Shown: one piece after another, positions 24,371 to 36,407 of the stretch
Numbering within the stretch: the first letter of the stretch is position 1
Layout of the letters: each line of letters starts with the position of its first letter
Source: Heterodera schachtii
Taxonomy: Eukaryota > Nematoda > Chromadorea > Rhabditida > Heteroderidae
Assembly (NCBI GenBank): GCA_023374025.1
Contig: SIJG01000080.1
Location: 324,029-388,028, forward strand
Direction: 5' to 3'
DNA length: 64,000 nt
The notes under the pieces: generated by a model
Database searches by the model: none
Told to the model about the DNA's origin: nothing
What the model saw: only the letters and a program-made list of their open reading frames with translations
Translations under genes and position numbers: made by a program

Positions 24371-26015
24371 TAGAGAAAGCAGCAGCAGCATTTAGTCGAT
24401 GGAGGACAAAAATGCCTTCATTCCTTTTCATCGATTTGAAATTTTTTGGTTTAGTAACGAAAAACTTGTCAAATTAAATAAATAATGAATTAATGTTAAG
24501 CAAAATTTTTTAAATAGTTATTTTGTTCTAATAAATACTTAAAATCGGTTATCGAAACTTCATAATTCAGTGTATTTTTGCTTTTTTGCATTTTTGTTAC
24601 GAACTTTTTAAATGTTAAAATTTTTTATGGTATGTATAAAGTTATGTTAAATAAGTCTCCAAAGTTTTTTTCAAAATAAGAAAAACACCCTTTTTTTCAG
24701 CGCGCGTTTTTTAAATATTTTTTTTACAAATTTTGTCCAAAAATAATCAAATTAAAAAAACTCGTTACTTGTTAGTTTCTAATTTTTAAAATAATTTTTT
24801 TATGGCTGATTTAATGTGCTGATCACAACTATGATATCCATTTATCTAAACTCCGACCCGAACTCAATAAAAATCCCAATTTTAAAAATTCCAAATTCTC
24901 GGCTAAAATCTTAATATAATCTGAAAACATTATAAAACAAATTCGACATGATTCCTAATCTTATTTATGCAGTTATCAATAGAGTTCGAGATTTCCAAAA
25001 ATGCCGGGCCGGGCGGGCTGACTTTTTCAGAATCAACCGGTTTCCGGGCCCGGCCTCTCAAAAACCGGTCAAACCGGAAAACCGGTGAAACCGGATTTTC
25101 AAATTGCCGGGCCCGGAACCGGTTTCTGGTTTGGTAAAAATTTAAATTCTCACATGTATTTCAACCCCAAAAACAACAAAAATCGTGCCAAATATTAATT
25201 TCGACTCTATTTAACTTCAGGCGTCAAAATGACCTCTTCAATTATAAATTTTAAAAATTTTCAAAAAAAAATTTGAATTTTTTTAAAGAATTTTTTGAAA
25301 ATTTTTTTGCGATAATTCATCACAAATTGAAAAATCGTTAAAAAATTATACATTATGCCAGAGGGATATTTTCAAAGGGAAATGAACAAAAATGAAGAGT
25401 TTTTGGCTATATCATAAACCGGCCAAAATCGCCGGTTTTCGGACCGGGCTGACTTTTTCAGAAGCAACCGGTTTCCGGGTCCGGTCTCTCAAAAACCGGT
25501 CAAACCGGAAAACCGGACAAACCGGATTTTTCCAAAAATCACCGGTTCCGGTTTCCGGGCACGGTAAAAACCGGTACCGGGCCCGGCCCGGCTCGAACTC
25601 TAGTTATCAATAATTATACTTGAACTGGTAATTTGAACAAATAAAAGCATGAAATTAAATAAGAAAATTGTTTAAGTGGTTATTAAAAAGAACACATTTT
25701 CCACTCATGAAAAAAAAAGTATTTTAAAAAATAATTAAAAATCGGTAAAATTTCAAATGTTTCGACAAATTTTTGTATAATAATCTTCGAAACTAACTGA
25801 TGAAATAATATTATATTATAGTTAATGAAAAGATATATGATGACAGTTTAAATGTTATTAAAAATGGAGAAAGCAAAACTTTTACTAACAAAAACAGTTG
25901 AAATATTAAAAAAAAATAATTTTTATCAGAAACCTTGGGATTAGAGAGTCCGAAATTTCAAATAATGAAAAATTATAAAAATATAAATAATTAAAGACGA
26001 ACATAATTTTATTAA
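24371..26015 (-). repeat. Right arm (1645 bp) of large inverted repeat
   Basis: Reverse complement of 21845-23715. It is shorter because of a deletion inside the MITE, next to CATTATGCCAGAGG at about 25350. The whole palindrome spans 21845-26015 with a 655-bp spacer. Confidence 0.85.
24980..25602 (-). mobile_element. hAT-like MITE, deleted copy (623 bp) in the opposite arm
   Basis: Same element as 22258-23106 in opposite orientation, with GTTATCAA duplications at 24972-24979 and 25603-25610. These TSDs are the reverse complement of those in the left arm, so the MITE was already inserted before the arm was inverted and duplicated. About 226 internal bases are missing. Confidence 0.8.
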
Positions 26016-27251
26016 TTTAATTTTATTTCATCTTTTAGAAGATTCAAAATTGAATTTGGCATTATCTTTAAAATCGGACGTATATTTACGAGAACAATGT
26101 TACTCAGAATGATATTTCGTGTCAAATTTTAATTTTATTTTAAAAATATGCTTGATAATTTTCATTTTTATGAAGTTTTATTGTACATTTTTAATAATGT
26201 TAAAACAATTTATTTTTTATGCTTATTTTTTGATTTATTTTTATTATTTGTGAATCTTTTTTAAGATTAGAATCAATAATGTTATTTGCTTTTTACAGTA
26301 CTTTCATATGTAATGGATAAAGATTTAGATCGTTGATGTTAATGCTTAAATGATTTTATGTCAAATATACTAATATTTTACAGCGTTTTGTTTTTCGACT
26401 GGTGTTTAATAACAAAATAATAATAATAGTAATATGTGTATTTATTTAAAAATCATTTCAAATTTGAATATTTGTTGATATTATTTTTTGTATAACACTT
26501 ATATTAAAATAGACATTGATTTTTTTTTTTAATTTTAATTTTTTTTTTAATTTTGATAGTACTAATTTTATATTTTTCCCTATATGACTATTTTTTTAAA
26601 TTTCGCTTTGCATTGAAAATTAATTAAATTAAAAAATGTTTAAAATATTGTTGAAATAAAATAAAAATTACTAATAATTAGGTTTTTAATCAAATCTATA
26701 AGAAAATTTAATTAATTCCTCGTTTTATTTAATAAATTCATTTAAATATGGAATAAAAAGATTTTTATAATGCTTATTATTATTATATTATATGCCATGG
26801 GACATTATTTTTCAACCTTCTCAGAAAGGGGTACATAATTTGAGATTGGTAGAGAGGCGAGAGATTATTTTTCGACTGTATTATTTAGATGGAAAATTTT
26901 TTGAAGTTCTGATGTGTAAAAAAAAACATTTTTTATTGCATTTTTTGAATTATATATGAAAAATTCGAAAATGCCAAATAAAACCCCCCAAAATATTGAA
27001 ATCGGAATATGAACCTTATTTTACGTTTCAGAAAGTTTGAATTTTTTATTTTGAAAAATTTTCATTTTTGGGTCCAACAAATTATGCTTATTTTTGGAAG
27101 GCAAACTCGTACTGCCCAAACTCGTACTGTTTCTCGACAAGAAAATCTCATAACTTTTGTTAAAGTCAACCAAATTAAACATCTTGGTATGTTGATAGAT
27201 AATTTTAAAGGCTATTGAATGATTCAATGAATGTTTAATTTGGTCGACTTT
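26016..27251. other. AT-rich stretch before the satellite
   Basis: No gene recognised. A slightly GC-richer patch at 27090-27150 contains two copies of ACTCGTACTG about 20 bases apart. Short open frames on both strands here show no family features. Confidence 0.3.
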
Positions 27252-28578
27252 ACAGTACAAACTACAATAATTCTGCTCAAATAAATCTGTATATTTTTAT
27301 AGTAACATATGTAAAGAAAATTTATATACAACGCGAGTAACCATGGATATAAAGAAGGCATTTGACGTATACAAACTACTATAATTCTGCTCAAATAAAT
27401 GTGTATATTTTTATAGTAAAATATGTAAAGAAAATATATACAACTCTAGCAAGCATGGATATAAAGAAGGCATTTGACATATACTAACTACAATAATTTT
27501 GCTCAAATAAATGTATATATTTTTATAGTAACATATGTAAAGAAAATTTATATACAATGCTAGCAACCAGGGATATAAAGAAGGCATTTGACGTATACTA
27601 ACTACAATAATTTTGCTCAAATAAATGTATATATTTTTATAGTAACATATGTAAAGAAAATTTTTATACAATGCTAGCAACCAGGGATATAAAGAAGGCA
27701 TTTGACGTATACAAACTACAATAATTCTGCTCAAAGAAATGTGTATATTTTTATAGTAAAATATGTAAAGAAAATATATACAACTCTAGCAAGCATGGAT
27801 ATAAAGAAGGCATTTGACATATACTAACTACAATAATTTTGCTCAAATAAATGTATATATTTTTATAGTAACATATGTAAAGAAAATTTATATACAATGC
27901 TAGCAACCAGGGATATAAAGAAGGCATTTGACGTATACTAACTACAATAATTTTGCTCAAATAAATGTATATATTTTTATAGTAACATATGTAAAGAAAA
28001 TTTATATACAATGCTAGCAACCAGGGATATAAAGAAGGCATTTGACGTATACTAACTACAATAATTTTGCTCAAATAAATGTATATATTTTTATAGTAAC
28101 ATATGTAAAGAAAATTTTTATACAATGCTAGCAACCAGGGATATAAAGAAGGCATTTGACGTATACAAACTACAATAATTCTGCTCAAAGAAATGTGTAT
28201 ATTTTTATAGTAAAATATGTAAAGAAAATATATACAACTCTAGCAAGCATGGATATAAAGAAGGCATTTGACATATACTAACTACAATAATTTTGCTCAA
28301 ATAAATGTATATATTTTTATAGTAACATATGTAAAGAAAATTTATATACAATGCTAGCAACCAGGGATATAAAGAAGGCATTTGACGTATACTAACTACA
28401 ATAATTTTGCTCAAATAAATGTATATATTTTTATAGTAACATATGTAAAGAAAATTTTTATACAATGCTAGCAACCAGGGATATAAAGAAGGCATTTGAC
28501 GTATACAAACTACAATAATTCTGCTCAAATAAAGGTGAATATTTTTATAGTAAAATATGTAAAGAAAATTTATATACA
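27252..28578 (+). repeat. 112/114-bp tandem satellite, about 11.5 copies
   Basis: The landmark CATTTGAC recurs at 27359, 27471, 27585, 27699, 27811, 27925, 28039, 28153, 28265, 28379 and 28493, giving spacings of 112 or 114 bases. Monomers with CTAGCAAGCATGG are 112 bp; those with CTAGCAACCAGGG are 114 bp. They repeat as higher-order blocks of three or four monomers (340 and 454 bp). Because 114 is divisible by three, spurious open frames of 38-residue repeats run on the minus strand; they are not taken as genes. Confidence 0.95.
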
Positions 28579-30619
28579 ACAAAGTAACTTGCCTACTACC
28601 GAGCTGGTGGAAGTGATTGAGCTTGATTATGGGCCGAGAGTGAAGCTACAAAAAAAGTTTCAATCTACAAAATTAAATATTATAAAAATCAACTTATTTT
28701 CGAATATCAATAATTTGTCTGAGTACATTTAATAAGCAAAGAATTTTTATGTTTTTTAAATATTATTTTAAAAGTATTTATTTAAAGTAAAATAATAAGA
28801 ATTTAAAAAATATATAGAGAACCAAAGATAGTTTTATTAATAATTTTCTATTAATAAAAGCGCAAAACAACAGTATCCATAAATAAATTTTCCCATTAAA
28901 TTAAATCAAAAAATTATACATTTATTTATAAATTCAAATATGCTTTTATTCATTTAATTAAATGTATTCCACTGCTGAAAATACTGCCGGCATGGTACAA
29001 ATGCTTATTATTAAAAATGTCAACCTTTTGCTCGATAATTTTGAAACTTCTAAAAAATAACGGATTTATCTATTAACAAAAAGAAAATATATACAGGAGA
29101 TGATGATGAAGTATATTTTAAATTCAGTTTACATTTAAATATAAAATAACCTAAAGGCGTAGAAATTAAAATTCCAAAATAATGAAGCTCTAGCCATAGC
29201 GAATTCATATGTCTGTCTCGACGTGATTTAATAATAAAAAAGGCCTAAAAAGTATTAAATTTAAACGAAATTATAATCATAAAAATTATTAATAAGAAGT
29301 AAGTCTAGCATAAAGGTTTATAAATAAATTAATTCATTAATTTAAAAAATATAGCATAAAAGTGCAAAATTTAATATTTAAAGGTTCATTTGAATTTAAA
29401 AATAAAGAACGTTTATAAGGATAAAATCAGCTTTAAAAACATTGAAATATTTTTTAGTGTATGTATAAATTAGCATAGTTTTAATTCGGTTTTTAGATAG
29501 CGATATGCCTATAAATACCTAAATCAAACACGCATATTCTGTGAAAAAAAGAAATAAAATGATTTTTAATAAACAATAATCAGTGAAAATTAGCCAAGTA
29601 TGTATAGATGCTCACTTTTCGTTCATTACTCGGTATAACGGTTTTTATAAATCCACTGTTTTTCATTGTGTAATATATTGTAATCGAAATAATTTGTCGT
29701 CACTTTTTTCAATTGATTTCAAATTTTGTCATAAAAAAGTTTAAAAAGTCATCAAAAAAGTCTCAAAAACATAAAGTTTAATATATAAACTAAGCGATAA
29801 TTTCCCGAGAAAATTTTTATGATTTATAATTTTAAATGTTTTTTAAATATATGGTAATTTACTAATTACGTTTAAATAAAACTGTAATATTCAATAAAAT
29901 TTATTAAAAAAATAAAAGTAAAATCAAATTGATACACAGAAGTATAAATATTTTAATATAAAATGCAGTAAATAATTAAAATTAAATTTACAAAATTGAA
30001 ATAAATTTTCAAACAAAGACTTACACGCTGAAGCTAAAGAGTCAAAAGTCATACCATATAAAATAATACAAAACCAATCAAATAAAAATACCGAACCGTG
30101 ACTTTGCCACGAACAACTCTTCAAGTATTAAACTATTAGAAAGTATTTTTTTTATAAAAATATAATTATTAAATAAATTTAAAAATTTTACGACAAAAAT
30201 AGAAGAAAAAATAATAATGTAAGATGAAAATATTCTGCAAAATATTTTTATCATTAATATAATTATTATGTTATTAATAATTAAGTAAAATCTCAAATAA
30301 ATCATAAATAAATTAAATATAAAAATTTAATAAATATTTCTGAAAAAATTATGCATGAAACTATTCGAATAAAAAAAACGAAAAAACAATGAATTGCTTC
30401 TATTATATTAAAATGATCTATTAAAAAAGAGAAAATCTCGTATTAAATATTTAATTGCAAAATTAATTTAGATAAAAAAATTAATAATTTTTTAAAATTG
30501 CTATTACAATGTTAAAACAATGACACCCCATTTTTTTGAATTTTGGGCACTTTCCATGAACCAATCATGCTAAAATTTTTACCATACATATAGCAATTCA
30601 GAAAATATTTAGCGCAAGT
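28579..30619. other. Start of the A-rich desert
   Basis: Composition flips from T-rich to A-rich on the plus strand at the satellite edge. A small GC-richer patch at 28590-28650 is open on the plus strand but unrecognised. Bases 29206-29260 share a degenerate motif with 35068-35125 (CAT.TGTC.GT.TCG.CGTGATTT). No gene identified. Confidence 0.3.
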
Positions 30620-30962
30620 CGTTTTGTAAAATCCGCCATTTTAGCGAATTTTTCGACAAAATAGGCATAACTATGCATAAAAGTAATCAAATTTACTACC
30701 ATTTGATAGCCAAGCTTTTTCTCTATTAGCCTGCAAAACTTCAAACAAAATTATCAAATTTAATTTAAGTTGTGGCAGAAATTGTACTTATTTTCATACA
30801 ACCTTTTTTAAAGTTGAACAAATTTTTTAAAATTTTGCAGGCTATTAGAGATAAAGCTTAGCTATCTAATGATAATAAGAATGTAAAACTTAGTTGTCTT
30901 TAAGCAAAGTTATGCCATGTTTTGCTAAAAAAATTTGCTAAAATGGCGGATTTTACAAAACG
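30620..30962. repeat. Diverged foldback (inverted-repeat) element
   Basis: Bases 30620-30741 and 30830-30962 are imperfect reverse complements. They share CGTTTTGTAAAATCCGCC at the outer ends and a CTATTAGCCTGCAAAA block at the inner ends. The spacer is about 90 bases. No coding capacity; likely an old MITE or foldback repeat. Target duplications were not found. Confidence 0.7.
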
Positions 30963-33333
30963 AGCCAGCACGCTCCAAAACGATTCCATCAAAACTTTCC
31001 AAAGACAAAGGCAATAATTATTGAATAATATCTTGCATATAGTAATTAGACAAAATTCAAAATGCTTAATTATATGAGAATGTTAAAGTGATTTCTAACG
31101 TTTAAATAATATAAAGTAATTAAATTATTTTCAGTTAATATTTTACAGATCTGATAATTAAAAGCGTATTGCAAATACAAGATATATATTTGAAAATAAA
31201 TTGGGTAATTTTTTAAATTTTGCGTCTTTTATGAAAAATTCAAAATATACAAAATAGAACCAAAAATAAACAATATTTGAAACAAGATATTTAGTTATTA
31301 ATCATAATTTTGGAATAAAAAAAATAATTATTGTTTAAATTTGAAAATCTGAAAAAATTATTATTAAGTAACCAAAATATCATTACAAATAGAACAGAAA
31401 AATATTCTTTAAAAAATTAAGAAAGTTTTTATTTACCAAGAGCAAATTGGACGAATAAAAAACAAACACGACGTGAAAAAAGATTAATAATTTAAAAATA
31501 CATAACATATTTAAATGAAATATAGCAATAATAATTTTAGATTAAAAATATATAATTCAAAAGATTAAAGTTAAAGCAAGAAAATTATTAACGAATTTTA
31601 TAGATAATATAAAATTAATAAATAATCTAGTTAATTCAAAAATTTTCAAAGACCAAATTTCATTGCCTCCGACAGTCAACAAGACGTAAGACGCGAGAAA
31701 TAAAGAAAAATAAAATCTGCATAATAAAATCATATTAATACAAAATGAAAAATATATAAAAAAAATAAATTAAATAAATCAGTTAAACCGCTTAATTTAA
31801 AAATTAATTTAGCTATTGTTAATAAGTTAAAATAATAGCGGAATAAAATATTTTATTGTAAAACGCAAATAAATAAAAATACTAAAAAGTAAAAAAATTT
31901 TAATGTAAATTTAAAAAAAAATTAGTCGGTTTATCAAAAAATGTTAAAAACAAATCAGGCACAATATTTTTATCATTAATAAATATAATATTAATAATTT
32001 TTTGATAAAATTAAATCCATATTTTTATAAACAATACAAATGTATGAAAGAGTAATTAAATATATATTTCTAATTAAAGAAACAAACATTAAAGCTAGCT
32101 GATAAATTGTTTAATTTGTAAAATCATTGAAAAATATATATTTAAAACAATATAATGAATTTACAATACGAATATAATTTATATTTTAGAAAATTTAGTA
32201 GAAATGTTTTATTTCTTTAGAGATATAATTTTTGACATGTTTTTAAACAATTGTTGACAGACGGACTTAAGATGGCATGAACCTAATGTTTGGAACGAGG
32301 GGCATAGGACGATAAATAAAAAATAAATTATAATATGAAAAATCAGATAAAATAAATAACTATAAACAAAAAAATATATTATTATAAATATTTAATATTT
32401 GACGAGGAAATAAAAGACATATTTATAAGATTATATTAATAACAATTCTAATTTCTCTCAAATAGAATTTTACAAAAATAACCAATTGATAACATAATAT
32501 TTATAATAATAAAAACTTTTAATTTCTGCCTTCCTTACACTATAAAAAATCATTGAAAGCTCATGAAAGAATTTGAAAAAATAATAGTACGAGCATTGCC
32601 AAAGAATTTTACATTATTTAATTGTAGAATGTAAATTATTACCCAAATTTTTTGAGAAATTTTAAAATATGCGAAAGGATGTTTTTAACCTGTTCATATT
32701 GAGATATAAAAAGTTATTAATTATTTTAATTATTTTTAAAAACATTTTGTGGTTTAATTAAAAAATAATAATAAATTATGAAATTTTCCAAAGTTGTAAA
32801 AAAAATTATTTATTTTAAAAATAATAAGAATTATTTCAACAATTATTTGCAAACATTCTCAAAACCTTTTGGTGCAAATTATTTTAATATTAAAATAATT
32901 TAAACACACACTCAAGTAACAACAAAGAACTATCACAGTCAAGATATGGAAAATTTGAGCTAAGGCAGAATAAAATTTTTTAAAAATATACAAACTAAAA
33001 TTTGAATTTATTTAGAAATGAAAAAGACAATAATTTATGAAAACTAGCAGAGTTAGAATCTGACTTTAATGATTCCCAGTTTTAGAAAATATTATAACGC
33101 AATTCAAGGGTTATTGTTTGATAGCAATACTTCGCAAATTTGTTGCGTCTGAGAAAAGTTACGGTTTTATTTAAACGTCAAAATTTGCATTTTTCGTTGT
33201 AACAAATACATTTTATTCGAATTGTGCTATATTCAAAATAGCAAAAATTCTTATTTAAATAAATCAAATAATGAAAATAGTATTGCATTTTCCAATGAAT
33301 AATCTTTTTTTAATTCTGTTTTTTTTTTGATAG

Positions 33334-33478
33334 CGATTTGCAACTAAAAGCAGCCATGGCAAATGGCCAACTGAAATGTGATAAGATTCGCGAAGCACAA
33401 AATGATTACACAGCCAGAGAGAGCTATAAATACTTAAACAATCATATAAAAAATTTGTTAAAAAAAAAGAAAAAATAA
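33334..33478 (+). other. Candidate terminal exon or small ORF (unrecognised)
   Basis: A poly-T tract ending in GATAG at 33333 resembles a 3' splice site. It is followed by a plus-strand frame with an ATG at 33356 that runs 40 codons to TAA at 33476-33478. The predicted product is hydrophilic and helix-prone (REAQNDYTARESYKYL) with a lysine-rich tail. No family is recognised. Open frames of this length also arise by chance, so this is only a candidate. Confidence 0.2.
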
Positions 33479-34434
33479 TCTTTTTAAAAGTCACCCAATA
33501 ATTAAACAGCTTGATAATAATCGAGGGCGTTGACTCTTAAAAGATAAATAAATTTATCACAATAAAATGTTTGAATAAAATAAGCAAATTAAAAAAAATT
33601 GATAAAAAAATAATTCAATATTATTAGAATATATTTTCGTGTGTTATTATTTAAATTTTTTTTTCTATACAAACATCATAAAATTATATAATTTTAAAAT
33701 ATTGAAAATACTATAAAGTTAATTTAATTCTGCAAAATTAAAAAAGAAAGTTAATTGATCGTTAACAAAAAAAATGCAATCTAAAAGGATAAAGCATGTT
33801 AAAAAGTATTTATTAAAAAAATATTTATTTTGATATAAAGATGTTCAGATAAGAAAACAAAAAGTAATACAAACAAAAAAAAAACTCAAAATCGATTTAA
33901 GTAAATTTCAAATTAAATTATATATATAGTCGTCGCATTTCTAAAGATTTTTAAAAATAACGTACAATAGATAACTAATGCATAATCTAATAAAATAAAA
34001 CATTATATAGAAGCTGAACAAATCTACTAAGAATTAATTGGATTTATTAAGCTAGTAAATCGTTGCCGCCAATGGACATAATCAGTCGAGAAAAATAAAC
34101 ATAATAAATGGAGGAACAATGTGCCGCTGAAGAAACATAGCAGCAGAACGATAGGGAAAGAATTTAATTAAATATATGCGAATAATAAAAAGTTTAAAAT
34201 AAATAAGCCATTTGCTGGATAAAAAGTTGATAAAAACGTATGAAAAGAAAAAGGCTCCAAAAAGCGTTCAAATTATATGAAATATGAAAGAAAGAAAAAA
34301 CATAAATTTATTCATAAATATTATAATTTTTCTTTGCATATATTTACAAATAATAAAAAAACAATGAAAAATGCTAAGAAATATTTATAGTAAAGTAAAC
34401 AAAAAAAATCAAAAAATTCTATCCGATCCCTGAA

Positions 34435-34455
34435 GGCACAATGTTTAATTGTGCC
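34435..34455. repeat. Perfect short hairpin
   Basis: GGCACAAT and ATTGTGCC form an 8-bp stem around the 5-base loop GTTTA. It lies in a GC-richer island that also holds TGATGATGG just downstream. A C/D-box snoRNA was considered, but no correctly placed D box was found. Confidence 0.5.
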
Positions 34456-35905
34456 TGATGATGGCGATAATTCCGACACGAACGTTATTTTGAAATATCA
34501 GCTAATTAGCTTATTATAAAATTAATTTAGCTATTATAATAAATTTATCATAAACAGCGTAATAATACTAAAAAAACGATGCTAGATACAATACTGGCAG
34601 CGAACAGAGAGAGGATGAAAATGCAAAAATATAATAAAAAATTATTTTAATAATTTAAATATAAATTAATTAAATCAAATATGAGAAATTTTTTATTTAT
34701 AAATAATTAAATAAATAAGATAGAATATAATGATTTTCAAGTAAAAAAAAAAACATGCATTCTGCAACTCACTTTGATTGAAAAAAAAATTATATTTCAA
34801 TTGAAACTAAAAAACAGAAAAAAACTTTACAAAATTGACATAATGTAAGAAGGGTTAAAATTAAATTTAAAAATATATGTTTTCTTTAAATACTTTCTAT
34901 ATTAAATATTTATTTTTTAACTTTTATTAAAACAATGAGAAAATTTATTGAAATTTGCATTGTTATCAGTTTAAAATAAATATCTAAATTTTTTTTATTT
35001 CATAATTTAGAGTAAAAATTATTTACATATTCATTTTAATTATAAATTGAATTTCTGCAAAATATTTCATTTGTCCGTTTCGGCGTGATTTTATATTAAA
35101 AATGAGCTAAAATAATTAATAAATATAACATTCATAATTAATATTGAAATATTCCAATTAAACTGTTCAAATTTAAAGAATGAAAATAATTTAAAGAAAT
35201 GCTTCCACAACAAAACAATAAATATAATTTTATAAAATTATAATTAAAACTTTGCAATCAATTCATTATGGAATTCTAATTGCTATCATAATTTATTTTT
35301 TGATATAAAGTGAAAAATGTTAATTACTTATTTTTGTACCGAAAAAAGAAGGCATTTAAAAACTAACGCATTTGAAATATTAAACAATAAAAATTATTAA
35401 ATTTTTTATATTAAAATTAAATTTATAAATTTTATATTAAAAATAAATATAAATTAATTAATTTTCTAAATAAATCATATTATAAGGAAAATTGTATACA
35501 TTCATTAACCATTTAACTAAAGTAATAATTAGGCCGGGGAAAAAAATCATACAAGTCGATTCTAGAACATGAAATAATAATTATAAAACAAAATATAAAC
35601 AAAAGAAAGAAAATATTTTTTTAAATTAAATTGTATTTATTTTATATATAAATATTTATTAAGTGATATTGAAAACAAAGAAATAATAACGAAACATGTA
35701 ATGAATAATTAAATTTACATAATAATGGGAAAAAATAATAATTTGACAAATATGGCAAATAAAAAAAAATAATATTTATTATTACTGTTTTTAGAAACAA
35801 ACACAGGGATGATTATAAATTTTGAGTCTACATATGGTAACCAAAGTCAAATATGAACTATCAAATACCGAACCAACCAACTACTTTATGTATAATACAA
35901 TTTTT

Positions 35906-36407
35906 TAGAGATCGGCCTGGACCTGGATCCAGGCCTGGATTTTTCCTGGATCCAGGTCCAGGTCATTTTTAAGCAACCTGGATTTTTCCTGGACCTGGAT
36001 TTTCCTGGATTTTTGTCCAGGAAATCCAGGTCCAGATCTAATGTGAAAAAATCCAGGTCCATGTCCAGGCAAAAGAGGAAAAAACCTGGATTTTCCTGGA
36101 CAAAATTTTAGAATTTATTATTTCAAGCGACCGATGTTTTTTCAAAAAAATATTAAACAAATTTAAAAACACATTATTATTATTAATTAGATATTTTTAG
36201 ATGTTCATAAGCAATTAATTAATTTTTCAGACATTTTTTTGATTTTTAAAACAAATTTCAAAAAATTCAGGTCCAGGCCTGGATTCAGGTCCCGAGGAGC
36301 CTGGATTTTTCCTGGACCTGGATTTTCCTGGATTTTTGTCCAAAAAACCCAGGTCCAACATTGAATCCAGGTCCAGGCTCAGGCTTTTTTCAAAATACCG
36401 ATCTCTA
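35906..36407 (+). mobile_element. hAT-like MITE with CCTGGA/TCCAGG arrays (502 bp)
   Basis: Terminal inverted repeats are TAGAGATCGG and CCGATCTCTA. Flanking 8-mers CAATTTTT (35898-35905) and AAGTTTTT (36408-36415) match at six of eight positions, consistent with a decayed target duplication. Both subterminal regions are packed with CCTGGA/TCCAGG motifs, arranged like the CCGG motifs of the MITE at 22.3 kb. The minus-strand open frame at 36227-36418 is a by-product. Confidence 0.7.

Larger units (their letters stand above)
30963..35905. other. A-rich desert with small GC islands
   Basis: No recognised gene. GC-richer patches at about 32262-32312, 33334-33430, 34065-34150 and 34425-34490 contrast with the roughly 80% A+T background. 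The one at 34435-34455 is a perfect hairpin. Each patch is short, and several frames are open in most of them. Confidence 0.3.

Noticed and set aside
22247..25613. Identical 73-codon open frames in both arms of the large inverted repeat
   Set aside because: They lie in the CCGG-motif array of the MITE. Identity reflects the inverted duplication, not a conserved protein.
27411..28582. Minus-strand open frames of 107-145 codons with 38-residue internal repeats
   Set aside because: Direct consequence of the 114-bp satellite period being divisible by three. Frames break at the 112-bp monomers.
34420..34500. Possible C/D-box snoRNA around TGATGATGG
   Set aside because: No correctly spaced D box or terminal stem downstream; only a short hairpin upstream.
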